Shown: in pieces, positions 1 to 11,900 of the stretch
How positions within the stretch are numbered: position 1 is the first letter of the stretch
Layout of the letters: each line of letters opens with the position of its first letter
Assembly: GCA_964017045.1 (NCBI GenBank)
Contig: OZ024809.1
Location: 27,582,618 to 27,646,617 of the forward strand
Source: Omphiscola glabra
Taxonomy: Eukaryota; Mollusca; Gastropoda; Lymnaeidae
Reading direction: 5' to 3'
DNA: 64,000 nt
The notes under the pieces: generated by a model
The model's database searches: none
The model's input: the letters and a program-made list of their open reading frames with translations, nothing else
Told to the model about the DNA's origin: nothing
Program-made: the position numbers and the translations under genes

Positions 1-538
1 CCCTTCTTTTCAATCCCACGTTCTTCGTTCAAAGTGACAATGACGGCCACCCCCCCTTATCATGGACAGTATGCACGACCTATAAAATACTAAAAAGTTG
101 TACTTCGATTTAAATGTATACACTTTATTTATGCGCGTGGCGGCACGAGTAGGTGTGTTATCACGCGGCACATGTAGACTTCTTTTTATGCGACACGAGT
201 AGATATGTCATCATCTGGTAATTATTTGCATTAAGGATAAATCAATAATGAATTGTTTATTGAATAATTCTTTTCTTTATGTGATGTAAAATGGATCACT
301 TGTGGTCTACGAAGAGTTGACTCGCGATCTCTTATATTAAAAAATCACATTTGTGACAACGTGTGTATAACTATTTTTGACGGGCCCGTTTAAATTGATA
401 TTAAAGCTGAGCATAGGCGGCATAGTAGAAAACAAAACTGATTTAAAGACTAGTTCTACTTTTTTAAGTGATATAGTTAAACAAACAAAAAAAAATGTAT
501 TCACTAATGCCTAGGTTAAATCCGTTAAACACTTAAAA
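1..538. other. Intergenic, no gene seen
   Basis: AT-rich unique-looking DNA. A degenerate two-copy motif around 130-215 (both copies contain 'cacgagtag' followed by 'gtcatca' or 'gttatca') is the only internal structure seen. No open frame of note, RNA gene or element end was recognised until the MITE at 539. Confidence 0.6.
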
Positions 539-735
539 CAGTGGTTCTCAACTTTCCTAATGCGCGACCCTGTAATACAGTTCCTCAAGTTGTGGCGACC
601 ACCAAACACAATATTATTTTCGTTGTTACTATATTAATGTAGGGTTATATTTGTTTTCCGATGCTCTTACGCGAGCCCTGTGAAAGCGTCATTCGACCCC
701 CAAAGGGGTCGCGATCCACAGGTTGAGAAACGCTG
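539..735 (-). mobile_element. SPIN-like hAT MITE, family A, copy 1
   Basis: A 197-bp element with imperfect terminal inverted repeats: the left end reads CAGTGGTTCTCAACTTTCC and the right end reads AGGTTGAGAAACGCTG. It is flanked by a perfect 8-bp target-site duplication, ACTTAAAA, at 531-538 and 736-743. The TIR and the internal 'ggggtcgcga' resemble the SPIN/Charlie-like hAT elements as I remember them. It is non-autonomous, with no coding capacity. The orientation is reversed relative to the copies at 36941 and 59710. The 8-bp duplication is what the hAT superfamily leaves on insertion. Confidence 0.85.
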
Positions 736-744
736 ACTTAAAAT

Positions 745-1000
745 AAAGTAGGATCCGTTGGGATTCCTTTCCCCACTGGGAATCATTTCCCATTGGGATC
801 CCGTTACCAGTGGGATCCTGTTCCCCTGTGGGATTCAATGCCCGGATGGGTCCATTCCCCAGTGGGATCCAGTTACCAGATGGGTCCATTCCCCAGTGGG
901 ATCCCGTTCTCCGAAGTTGGACCCCGTTACCGCGTGCGATCACATAGTCTGATGGGATCCCGTTCTCTGTGGGATCTTGTTCTCCAGGGGATTCCGTTCC
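745..1000. repeat. Degenerate GGGATCC-type minisatellite
   Basis: Diverged tandem units built on 'cagtgggatcccgttacc' and 'gatgggtccattcccc', about 25 bp each. The array is old and eroded: neighbouring copies differ at many positions. Short open frames on both strands here are by-products. Confidence 0.6.
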
Positions 1001-1027
1001 ATGAGTTAAACTTTAAATTATCTCTAA

Positions 1028-1365
1028 GATAGGGGCCTAATTTTGGCCCAGAGCCATCAATACGAGTAGGTCCTATGATAGGGGCCCAATTTTGGCCCAG
1101 ATCCATCAATACACGTAGTCCCTATGACAGGGGCCCAACTTTGGCCCAGATCCAGCATACACGTAGGTCATATGATAGGGGCCCATTTTTGACCCAGATC
1201 CAGCAATCTACGTAGGTCCTATGATATGACAGGGGCCCAACTTTGGCCCAGATCCATCAATACACGTAGGTCCTATAATAAGGGTCCAATTTTGGCCTAG
1301 CTCCTTCCACACGCCTAGGTTCTATGATAGGGGCCTAATTTCGGCCCAGATCCATCAATACACGC
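1028..1365. repeat. 49-bp tandem repeat
   Basis: About seven copies of a 49-bp unit that begins 'gataggggcccaattttgg' and ends 'cacgtaggtcctat'. Unit starts at 1028, 1077 and 1126 confirm the period. Copies differ by substitutions and small indels. Confidence 0.85.
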
Positions 1366-2012
1366 AGAAGCGCAGACTGCAATGCAAGCCTTCAATGTCA
1401 TTTCTGTTTAAGACATTAAAAGGGACAAGACATTTTGAACCTTCTAGAAACGTTCAAAATTATCCAAGTTTCGTCAAGATCCATCAATCCATGAACCCAG
1501 GCTTAACTGATACACATTTTTTTTTTTTTTACCTTTTCTCTCTCTCTATAGGATATGATTGAATTTTAAGACCATTTAAGTTGTTACTAGATAATATTGT
1601 TGTTAAATGCTAATATTTATTTAAACTCTTTAATTAATTTAACATCTCCATTGATACACATCCCTACTAAAATGGCAGCCATCACAAACAGCAGGTGCCC
1701 GGATGTGCCTTAAATATATCGGATCATCAAATGTATTGGGCGTGTTCTACGCCGCCGAGCTATTTCATTGGCTGAATTATTTTGATTATAAAAAAAACAT
1801 ACATCGCATATTCGCTTTATTGTTGTACACATAGATCTCGGGTGGGGGGGGGGGGGGCTTGACTTACTCCGGGGATGGGGCGTAAAGTGTAAACACACAC
1901 CCCACTCTTTTCGGAAAGATACCTGATGAAACCTAAAGCCAGATTCTCCCATTAAAAATGTAACATGGCAAATAATTTATAAGACCTTGTGTCTCATTCC
2001 GCAGTCTTCCAA
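1366..2012. other. Intergenic, no gene seen
   Basis: Unique-looking AT-rich sequence with a T run near 1515, a CT stretch near 1538 and a G run near 1845. A reverse-strand open frame of 80 codons at 1710-1952 crosses the homopolymer and shows no recognisable domain, so it is not annotated. Confidence 0.5.
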
Positions 2013-2150
2013 CCCACCTAGCCCCACCACCCCACCTAGCCTCACCACCCCACCTAGCCCCACCAACCCACCTAACCCCACAACCCACCTTGCCCCATCA
2101 ACCCACCTAGCCCCACCAACCCACCTAGTCCCACCAACTCACCTAGCCCC
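2013..2150. repeat. 18-bp tandem repeat
   Basis: Seven to eight copies of an 18-bp C-rich unit, 'cccacctagccccaccaa', with single-base variants. Confidence 0.8.
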
Positions 2151-2550
2151 TTCCCAGGTCATGATATTCAATTTCTTTACCGACACAACCGCGGGGAGTG
2201 GGGGGCTGGCGCCCACTGGCGAGGGGATACACACAATCCCTCTAAAAGATGTATGCAGTCTTTAAAGCTCCACATTTTATCGAACCGAGACCACGTGTCA
2301 TTAGGCGCCTAGAATTACCGGAATGCAGACAGACTTATCGATCCTTGTTATCAAACTATATTTGGCGCGCTGTTCTGCGTGCTGGTTCGCGCGCGCTCGT
2401 GTGCGCTTTGGTACGTATGTGTATGTGCATACGTTCATATGGTGCGAGTCAGTGTAGGTCTCTGACAGCTAGAGGGGCCAGAATTTAAAACTACAGCCTT
2501 GTCATGCTTATTAATTACATCAACATCGTAATTCTTAGTCCTTCTTTATT
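2151..2550. other. Intergenic, no gene seen
   Basis: Unique-looking sequence. Short forward frames around 2165-2488 have no recognisable domain and no codon pattern that I can defend. Confidence 0.45.
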
Positions 2551-2786
2551 ATCTGAATATCTCTCTTCACTTGAATATCTCTATCTCTATCTGCATATCT
2601 CTCTATCTCTCTTCACCTGAATGTCTCTATCTCTATCTGTATATCTCTCTACCTCTCTTCATCTGAATATCTCTAACTGAATATCTCTAACTATATCTGT
2701 ATATCTCTCTATCTCTCTTCATCTGAATATCTCTCTGTCTCTTTTTATCTGAATATCTCTTAACATCTTTATCGGAATCTCTCTTT
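2551..2786. repeat. Degenerate CT-rich repeat
   Basis: Diverged tandem copies of 'ctgaatatctctctatctc' and related pyrimidine-rich strings. Unit length varies because of slippage. Confidence 0.65.
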
Positions 2787-3340
2787 GTATCGTTAAGTCT
2801 CGGTCTATTTTTATCACAAGAAAGACCCCGTTATGCTCTAAAGCGGTTCCCATATGTTCAGGTTTTGAGGACCGCTCGGACAAATGTCGAAATCGCCCCA
2901 AGAGACGGTGTCAGATTCATTAATTGTATCTCTCTTTATCTAAAGATAAATATTAATGTTGTACGGACCGGTGACGGCCCGCGGACCCACGTTTGTGGAG
3001 CGTTGTTAATTCTAATTGTCTCTCCCTGTGTATTAATATCAAAATTTTTCTTAGAATCTCTATCGTTTTATCAGTGACTCCATTCAGCCACAGCTTGTCG
3101 GTAATCTTCCTACATCAGTTTTTCTTGTTCTTCATTCCTTTCTTACCTGTCCTCTCTGTATTGTAATCTCGCTTGCTCCCAGTCTCTGTCTCTCCACCCC
3201 TCTCTATATCTCTGTTACTATCTTTCCACCTCCCCCTCTCTCATTCGATTATCCAAATTTTTTATTTTATATTCCTATTTGTCAATGAAAATAACCTAGT
3301 TTTTCCGTTTGAGATTCCCCTCTGCCTTTGGACGGTTCTG
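2787..3340. other. Intergenic, no gene seen
   Basis: A mixed region with CT-rich stretches that may be eroded continuation of the preceding repeat. No gene, RNA or element end recognised. Confidence 0.45.
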
Positions 3341-3870
3341 TATCTTGTGGTCAGTTCTCTACCTGGGGGGGGGGGGGGGGTCAGTCCTCTACCTTGTGGT
3401 CAGTTCTCTACCTTGTGGTCAGTCCTCTACGTCGTGGTCAGTACCTTGTGGTCAGTTCTCTACCTAGGGGGGTCAGTTCTCTACCTAGGGGGGTCAGTCC
3501 TCTAACTCGTGGTCAGTTCTCTACCTTGTGGTCAGTCCTCTACGTCGTGGTCAGTCCTCTACCTTGTGGTCAGTTCTCTACCTTGTGATCATTTCTCTAC
3601 CTTGGGGGGGGGGTCAGTCCTCTTGTGGTCAGTTCTCTACCTTGTGGTCAGTTCTCTACCTAGGGGGGTCAGTTCTCTACCTAGGTGGGTCAGTCCTCTA
3701 CGTCGTAGTCAGTCCTCTATCTTGTGGTCAGTTCTCTACCTTGTGATCAGTTCTCTACCTTGGGGGGGTCAGTCCTCTTGTGGTCAGTTCTCTACCTTGG
3801 GGGGGGGGGTCAGTCCTCTTGTGGTCAGTTCTCTACCTTGTGGTCAGTTCTCTACCTTGTGGTCAGTCCT
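3341..3870. repeat. 19-bp tandem repeat with G-run variants
   Basis: About 27 copies of 'ctctaccttgtggtcagtt' and close variants. In several copies 'cttgtgg' is replaced by G runs of 5-15 bases, which points to replication slippage at the G tract. The four overlapping forward open frames here are repeat by-products. Confidence 0.85.
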
Positions 3871-4130
3871 CATCACATTTTATTTAAATACAAAAAAGTT
3901 TTTAAATAAAAAAAATTATAATAAAATATAAATAAAATGAATATGCTAAGAAAATAATGTTTTAAATCAGAAGTTCTCAGTCTCGAGCGCGTGACCCTTG
4001 TGGGTTTTAGGTTTCCGTAAAATACTTTCCCGCTCGTCCTTGACATGGAATTTTTAGACTAATCATGTCTTTGTTTTCAGTACCTCCTAACTCCCCAAGG
4101 GGTGCAGCAGGTACATTGTTCCGTGGCTCA

Positions 4131-4291
4131 TGGAGCTCAGAGGCCCCCCAGGAGCTTAGAGGAGGCCCATGGGGCTGAAAAGATACCAATCAATCTCAAA
4201 CGGCGCCCATGGAGCTCAAAGGCCCCCCCAGGAGCTTAGAGGAGGCCCATGGGGCTCAAAATTTACCAAGGAAGCTCAAACGGGGCCCATG
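4131..4291. repeat. 79-80 bp tandem duplication
   Basis: Two copies (starting near 4132 and 4211) plus the first bases of a third, containing 'ggagcttagaggaggcccat'. It lies directly upstream of the hAT transposase relic, whose recognisable similarity starts where this repeat ends. Confidence 0.75.
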
Positions 4292-5560
4292 GAGTATTAG
4301 TTCTAGTTGATATCCGCAACAATGTTATTCAGTCCAGAAATGCGAAGCTGGTTGTCGAAGTGTCCAACTTAAAAAGCTTCATTTCAGAACAGACAAATCT
4401 TCGGAACAGCTGGTTAAGTACGTGCAGCGAGGCTAAGCAATTTGCTTCTAATGGGTGCACAGAGGTGAAACTCTCTGGAACTCGGGGTGGAGCAAAACGC
4501 AAAAAAAAGAAAGATGTTCCATAAAGATGTTGTTACAGCAGAAACATATTCGTCTAGTCAAGACAAACAATCGGACAAACAATTAAAAAATCGGCAGAAG
4601 CGGCACCGAGCACGTAGCTCTTGACCGACCACTCACGAGTAGCGGCGTCCCCAGCCCCGATCCAGCGGATGAATACCCCGAGAAAGCTTATTTCAGAAAG
4701 TTTGTCTTCTATGTAATATTGGATAACGCTATTGGTGGACTCGCTGTTCGTTTTGATAATGCGGTGATCACATCTGATGAGTTCAGCGCTTCCTCTGGAT
4801 GTACCAATCACTCCCTCAAGATGATGTGAAGGGAAAATCAAAATCACCGGCAGATCAATATCCTTGTGATATCAGTGAAGATCTTGGTATGGATAAAAGT
4901 CATTTGACATCTGGTCATCTTGTAATGGAGGTAAGTCATTTGACATCTGGTCATCTTGTAACGGAGGTAAGTCATTTGACATCTGGTCATCTTGTAATGG
5001 AGGTAAGTCATTTGACATTTGGTCATCTTGTAATGGAGGTAAGTCATTTGACAGCTGGTAATCTTGTAATGGAGGTAAGTCATTTGACATCTGGCCATCT
5101 TGTAATGGAGGTAAGGCATTTGACATCTGGTCATCTTGTAATGGAGATAAGTCATTTGACAGATGGTCATCAAGCCCATTATAGAGAGGGCCAAATGAGG
5201 CCATCAGAGCTACTGAATTGCTTGAGCAGATACAAGCTGGAAGGAGTCGTTCTAAATCTCTGTGTCTGCCTCCGTTTCCTGTTAACCATTCCTGCCACTG
5301 TCGCCACTGCAGAGCGCTCATTCAGCAAACTAGAGCTGATAACAAAATTTTATATTCCAGATCGACTATGTCACAAGGGACGACTTGCAGATTCGCCAAT
5401 ACTCAGGATTTACTTCGATCTTATAAATACGATTGATTTTGATGATGTGATTCACAACTCTGGGACAGCTCCTTTGTTAAGCAGAATATACATGTCATTA
5501 CATGTCAACTCTAACAACTGTCACGAGCTTGTTATCAATCTTGTATTAAAGTCATTGCCC
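4292..5560 (+). pseudogene. Decayed hAT-superfamily transposase (ZMYM1/DUF4371-like lineage)
   Basis: Three collinear blocks look like the C-terminal half of a hAT transposase. At 4295-4524 one frame gives a helical stretch with 'ISEQTNLRNSWLSTCSEAKQ' followed by a basic 'KRKKKK' tail, as in the region before the catalytic-domain end of ZMYM1-like hAT proteins. At 4665-4797 a different frame gives 'DEYPEKAYFRKFVFYVILDN' and then 'RFDN'. At 5205-5480 the frame gives 'FLLTIPATVATAERSFSKL' and 'IDFDDVIHN', the hallmark of the hAT C-terminal dimerisation domain (Dimer_Tnp_hAT). Just after the 'ERSFSKL' motif the continuation 'RSTMSQ' lies in another frame, so there is at least one frameshift there. 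Stops and foreign sequence separate the first two blocks, and a 36-bp minisatellite separates the second and third. There is no intact start or N-terminal half. It is a dead relic. Family similarity is from memory and not searched. Confidence 0.8.
4899..5171. repeat. 36-bp minisatellite inside the hAT relic
   Basis: About 7.6 copies of a 36-bp unit containing 'gtcatttgacatctggtcat' and ending 'aatggaggtaa'. The unit is a multiple of three, so the frame stays open and reads as a 12-residue repeat (SHLTSGHLVMEV). It sits exactly where the transposase relic loses similarity, between the 'VFYVILDN' block and the dimerisation domain. Confidence 0.9.
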
Positions 5561-5697
5561 ATGTTTACTAATTCATTATTGTTTATAACAGAGGTCCCCA
5601 AACTTTTTTTTGTCTCGTAGACCACTTGCCATGTTTTTCGGTTTCGGGTATACTTGATATTTATTTTGTGCAAATTCATAAACTTCAAATGTACTTT

Positions 5698-6079
5698 TTG
5701 ACAGCCGGTATAGTGCTACTCACTGTGACAGCCGATATAGTGCTACTCACTTTGACAGCCGGTATAGTGCTACTCACTTTGACAGCCGGTATAGTGCTAC
5801 TCACTGTGACAGCCGGTATAGTGCTACTCACTTTGACAGCCGGTATTGTGCTACTCACTTTGACAGCCGGTATAGTGCTACTCACTGTGACAGCCGGTAT
5901 AGTGCTACTCACTTTGACAGCCGGTATAGTGCTACTCACTTTGACAGCCGGTATAGTGCTACTCACTTTGACAGCCGGTATAGTGCTACTCACTTTGACA
6001 GCCGGTATAGTACTACTCACTTTGACAGCCGGTATAGTGCTACTCACTTTGACAGCCGGTATAGTGCTACTCACTTTGA
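5698..6079. repeat. 27-bp minisatellite
   Basis: Fourteen nearly identical copies of a 27-bp unit containing 'gacagccggtatagtgctac'. The main variation is 'cactttgac' versus 'cactgtgac'. The frames are open on both strands because the unit is a multiple of three; no protein is inferred. Confidence 0.95.
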
Positions 6080-6155
6080 GAGATTTATATGTATATTCAT
6101 ATATCAGAAAATATGCCCAAAAATGTTAATTTTAATATGATTTTTCATCATGTTT

Positions 6156-6518
6156 GGGGCTTTCCATTAATTATGTCAACAAATTTTTGGCGATTTTTAC
6201 CCCCCCCCCCTATAAAATTACGTCAACATTTGATTACCCCCCCCACCCCAAAAAAAAAAAAAAAAAGATAAAATGGGAAAAAAAATATTTTAAATAGACT
6301 AGTTTACAAATATAACAAAATAGTGAATAAAAGTAAAATGTTTAGAAAAAAAAGTTTAATAAATTTTAAATGATGAAATTAAATTTATTTTTAAAAAAGT
6401 TACATTGTTGACGTCAACTTTTCTTGACCTCCCCCCCCCTCCCCCTTGTCAACAATTGTCAAAAATTTTCAGACCCCCCCTCCCCCCTATTTTGTTGACA
6501 TAATTAATGGACAGCCCC
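6156..6518. mobile_element. MITE with 28-bp terminal inverted repeats, family F
   Basis: A 363-bp element. The left terminus starts GGGGCTTTCCATTAATTATG and continues TCAACAAA. The right terminus is its reverse complement with one mismatch in 28. The interior is AT-rich with several C runs, and has additional copies of the 'gttgac/gtcaac' core (for example the palindrome TTGACGTCAA near 6409). The flanks share TTT on both sides, a possible 3-bp target duplication. Superfamily not assigned; a PIF/Harbinger-type origin is possible but unproven. It lies within hAT-like element D. Confidence 0.75.
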
Positions 6519-6785
6519 TTTCATGAACATTTATGTTTTTAAATTTTTTAGTTCATAGGTACTTTTATAATTTATAAGGTAATATTATGTAAGTAAATAG
6601 TTACTATCTGTGTATGTGGAGTATTCCATTCATGGAATGCCAAAATTGAAGTCACGACCTGCTTACATGAGATCCACTATCGTTGACCCCCATTTTCATT
6701 TCATGGACCCCCATTTTTTTTCGTTGACATGGACCCCTAGCAAGTTGTCGTCGACCCCTGGGGTTCGATATAGACCACTTATAAT

Positions 6786-7733
6786 ATACTTAAATGTATT
6801 TTTTGTTTTTATTAACCATCTACAGAACTACCTGTCCTCTTTTAAATATATATTCAAGTATGTTTGAATCTAATTCATAAATTATGACCTTATTGATTTA
6901 TGTGTCTATGTGTATGGTTTTTTAGTACGGGGGAGGGGGGCATTTTTAGTTTTGTTCCTGCATTTAATAATCCTGTCGACGGCCCTGGCTCCAAACAAAA
7001 TTTTATTATGTTTAATCAAACGGACAACTTCGATATCTCCAGGTTTCCATCGAATTTCTGCCATTATGGTACAAAGGGGACTCAGAACTTAACAATCCAA
7101 ATTCAATATTAGCATTTCAAGTAACCCTAATGAGTCAGGGAGACTACTCTAGCTGGGTCAGCGAGACATTTTAATCGTGGGTGATCTGCCCATGCCAGAA
7201 TTGAATATTCCGTTTCGTAAGCCGACACAAAGACGTTTGTTCGAACTGACTTTAACGCCTACTTCCCTCCCCCCCCCCCTCCCTCCCCGGGCCCTCCATC
7301 CCTGATCAATACAGACAGATTATTAAACCAAGTGGTCGCAGTGGCCTGTGCTCATGGATGGGCACACACGAGGAAACAGAAGACGATGTCGCCATTTTGG
7401 GGGGGGGGGGGAGGGGGGAAAAGGGAGCGATCGCTCCATGTGCGATCCCCCGTGAGGTCAGACGAGGGCACTTGGCCCAAGGAGATGAGCTTTTCCACGT
7501 AAAGGAATTGTGGGGGAAAAGGGAGAGGGCCGGTGTGGGGTTGGGGGGGGGGGGGTTAGTTGTAATTGTTTCAACTGTGCCATATAATATAGGGCCGAGC
7601 TGGCCCTTACACCCTGTACGGGTACGGTTAGTTTGAGACATACCCGGATGGTCCGGGTCCCGTAAGTTTGAGGAAATACCCTAAAAATAACAGCATGATT
7701 GTCACTTTAGTCATAAGTCGCATTAGCAAATCT
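6786..7733. other. Intergenic with G and C runs
   Basis: No gene recognised. Homopolymer tracts: C near 7268, G near 7399 and G near 7543. Open frames on both strands across 7306-7641 depend on these tracts and have no recognisable domain. Confidence 0.5.
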
Positions 7734-8550
7734 CCCGTCATTCCTAATGCCCTATTGGCAAAATGTCCCTTCATTCCTAATGCCCTATGGGCAAAATGTC
7801 CCGTCATTCCTAATGCCCCATTCCCGAAATGGCCCATCATTCCAAATGCCCTATTGGCCAAATTTCCCGTCATTCCTAACGCCCCATTGGTCAATTGCCC
7901 CGTCATTCCTAGAGCCCTACTGGCCAAATTTCCCATCATTTCTAATGCCCCATTTTCCAAATGCCCCGTCATTCCTAATGCCCCATTTCCAAAATGGCAC
8001 ATCATTCTTATGCACTATTGGCAAAATGCCCCTTTATTCCTAATGCCCTATGGGCAAAATATCCCTTCAATCATAGTGCCCTACTGGAAAAATGTCCCGT
8101 CATTCCTAACGCCCAATTGACAAAATGTCCCGTCATTCCTAATGCCCTATTGGCAAAATGACCCTTCATACCTCATGCCCTATTGTCAGAATGTCCCGTC
8201 ATTCCTAATGCCTTATTGGCAAAATGTCCGTCATGTCTAATGCCTTATTGGCAAAATGTCCCGTTATTCCTAATGCCCTACTGGCAAAATGGTCCGTCAT
8301 TCCTAATGCCCTACTGGCAAAATGGCTCGTCATTCCTAATGTCCTATTTTCAAATGCACCGTCATTCCTCCTATTGGCACAATGTCGTTTCATTCCTAAT
8401 GTCCTATTGGCAAAATGTCCCGGTATTCCATGTGCCCTATTGGCGAAATGTCCCTTCATTCCTAATGCCCTATTGGCAAAATGTCCCATCATGCCCAATG
8501 CCCTAACAGCAAAATGTCCCGGCATTCCTAATTCCCGGTTGGCCAAATAT
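7734..8550. repeat. 33-bp tandem repeat
   Basis: About 25 moderately diverged copies of a 33-bp unit containing 'cattcctaatgccctattgg' and 'caaaatgtcccgt'. Several frames stay open because 33 is a multiple of three (11-residue repeats on both strands). Occasional indels shift the open frame from one register to another, which argues against coding. Confidence 0.9.
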
Positions 8551-8940
8551 CTGGAGGCCTAATGCTCCGTGACTTTGAATACCATTTCAGGATTAAGCCG
8601 ATCAATCTGATTTTATCTGACAATTTAGTAATTTAATTAACATTGATTGATTCCTTTGTGAAGCTGTAGGTGAACTTTTCAAACGGTCCTCAGACACTGA
8701 CTTTGCTTTCCTATTCTGCAAATATTCATCTCCGCAATGCACCCAGTGGATGTTACCTTCTTGTTTACCTTGTACTCGGTTGATCTATAATTACCTTCGA
8801 CGGGATGTTCCTGTAACCCTTACGGAATCCCCCAGTGAACTTTGACCCTGTGAGATGAATTCGCTGTACCAACACCAAGGGAGGATTCTGTGGGTGCGAA
8901 AAGGTCATGCGTTTTACTTTGTTATGGACCATCACTTTAA
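8551..8940. other. Left flank of the 48-bp satellite
   Basis: Unique-looking sequence between two arrays. The long open frame of the satellite extends leftward to an ATG at 8855, giving about 28 non-repeat residues without an obvious signal peptide or domain. No promoter or splice signal could be defended. Confidence 0.5.
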
Positions 8941-11900
8941 AAATATCCCGGGTACTTGTACGGACAATCTAACAATCTATGATTGTGACATTATCCCGGG
9001 TACTTGTACGGACAATCTAACAATCTATCATTGTGACAATATCCTGGGTACTGGTACGGACAATCTAACAATCTATGATTGTGACAATATCCCGGGTACT
9101 TGTACGGACAATCTAACAATCTATCATTGTGACAATATCCTGGGTACTTGTACGGACAATCTAACAATCTATGATTGTGACAATATCCTGGGTACTGGTA
9201 CGGACAATCTAACAATCTATGATTGTGACAATATCCTGGGTACTGGTACGGACAATCTAACAATCTATCATTGTGACAATATCCTGGGTACTGGTACGGA
9301 CAATCTAACAATCTATCATTGTGACAATATTCTGGGTACTTGTACGGACAATCTAACAATCTATCATTGTGACAATATCCTGGGTACTGGTACGGACAAT
9401 CTAACAATCTATCATTGTGACAATATCCTGGGTACTGGTACGGACAATCTAACAATCTATCATTGTGACAATATTCTGGGTACTTGTACGGACAATCTAA
9501 CAATCTATCATTGTGACTATATCCTGGGTACTGGTACGGACAATCTAACAATCTATGATTGTGACAATATCCTGGGTACTGGTATGGACAATCTAACAAT
9601 CTATGATTGTGACAATATCCTGGGTACTGGTATGGACAATCTAACAATCTATCATTGTGACAATATCCTGGGTACTTGTACGGACAATCTAACAATCTAT
9701 CATTGTGACAATATCCTGGGTACTGGTACGGACAATCTAACAATCTATCATTGTGACAATATCCCGGGTACTTGTACGGACAATCTAACAATCTATCATT
9801 GTGACAATATTCTTGGTACTTGTACGGACAATCTAACAATCTATCATTGTGACAATATCCTGGGTACTGGTACGAACAATCTAACAATCTATCATTGTGA
9901 CAATATCCTTGGTACTGGTACGGACAATCTAACAATCTATCATTGTGACAATATCCTTGGTACTGGTACGGACAATCTAACAATCTATGATTGTGACAAT
10001 AATCTGGGTACTGGTATGGACAATCTAACAATCTATCATTGTGACAATATCCTGGGTACTGGTACGGACAATCTAACAATCTATCATTGTAAAAATATCC
10101 TGGGTACTGGAACGGACAATCTAACAATCTATCATTGTGACAATATCCTGGGTACTGGTACGGACAATCTAACAATCTATCATTGTGACAATATCCTGGG
10201 TACTTGTACGGACAATCTAACAATCTATCATTGTGACAATATCCTGGGTACTGGTACGGACAATCTAACAATTTATCATTGTAACAATATCCTTGGTACT
10301 GGTACGGACAATCTAACAATCTATGATTGTGACAATATTCTGGGTACTGGTATGGACAATCTAACAATCTATCATTGTGACAATATCCTGGGTACTGGTA
10401 CGGACAATCTAACAATCTATCATTGTGACAATATCCTGGGTACTGGTACGGACAATCTAACAATCTATCATTGTGACAATATCCTGGGTACTGGTACGGA
10501 CAATCTAACAATCTATCATTGTGACAATATCCCGGGTACTTGTACGGACAATCTAACAATCTATCATTGTGACAATATCCTGGGTACTGGTACGGACAAT
10601 CTAACAATCTATCATTGTGACAATATCCTTGGTACTGGTACGGACAATCTAACAATCTATCATTGTGACAATATCCCGGGTACTTGTACGGACAATCTAA
10701 CAATCTATCATTGTGACAATATCCTGGGTACTGGTACGGACAATCTAACAATCTATCATTGTGCCAATATCCTGGGTACTTGTACGGACAATCTAACAAT
10801 CTATCATTGTGACAATATCCTGGGTACTGGTACGGACAATCTAACAATCTATCATTGTGACAATATCCTGGGTACTGGTATGGACAATCTAACAATCTAT
10901 CATTGTGACAATATTCTGGGTACTGGTACTGACAATCTAACAATCTATGATTGTGACAATATCCTTGGTACTGGTACGGACAATCTAACAATCTATCATT
11001 GTGACAATATCCTTGGTACTGGAACGGACAATCTAACAATCTATCATTGTGACAATATCCTTGGTACTGGTACGGACAATCTAACAATCTATCATTGTGA
11101 CAATATCCTTGGTACTGGTACGGACAATCTAACAATCTATGATTGTGACAATATTCTGGGTACTGGTATGGACAATCTAACAATCTATCATTGTGACAAT
11201 ATTCTGGGTACTGGTACGGACAATCTAACAATCTATGATTGTGACAATATCCTTGGTACTGGTACGGACAATCTAACAATCTATCATTGTGACAATATCC
11301 TTGGTACTGGTACGGACAATCTAACAATTTATCATTGTGACAATATCCTTGGTTCTGATAAGGACAATCTAACAATCTATGATTGTGACAATATTCTGGG
11401 TACTGGTATGGACAATCTAACAATCTATCATTGTGACAATATTCTGGGTACTGGTACGGACAATCTAACAATCTATCATTGTGACAATATTCTGGGTACT
11501 GGTATGGACAATCTAACAATCTATCATTGTGACAATATTCTGGGTACTGGTATGGACAATCTAACAATCTATCATTGTGACAATATTCTGGGTACTGGTA
11601 TGGACAATCTAACAATCTATGATTGTGACAATATCCTGGGTACTGGTACGGACAATCTAACAATCTATCATTGTGACAATATTCTGGGTACTGGTATGGA
11701 CAATCTAACAATCTATGATTGTGACAATATCCTGGGTACTGGTATGGACAATCTAACAATCTATCATTGTGACAATATCCTGGGTACTGGTACGGACAAT
11801 CTAACAATCTATCATTGTGACAATATCCTTGGTACTGGTACGGACAATCTAACAATCTATCATTGTGACAATATCCTTGGTACTGGTACGGACAATCTAA

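Larger units (their letters stand above)
5589..6785. mobile_element. Probable hAT-like element D, expanded and interrupted
   Basis: The left end begins CAGAGGTCCCCAAACTTTTT and continues 'tcgtagaccacttgccat'. Near 6735-6785 a matching right-end style sequence occurs ('gacccctggggttcgatata', then 'gaccactt'). I infer that these are the two ends of one hAT MITE. No clear 8-bp duplication could be placed because the right terminus is eroded. Between the ends lie a 27-bp array (5698-6079) and an inserted MITE (6156-6518). The boundaries are tentative. Confidence 0.45.

Noticed and set aside
4899..6079. CRISPR-like arrays
   Set aside because: The 36-bp and 27-bp arrays, like all others here, are head-to-tail repeats with no unique spacers, and the window is eukaryotic in character.
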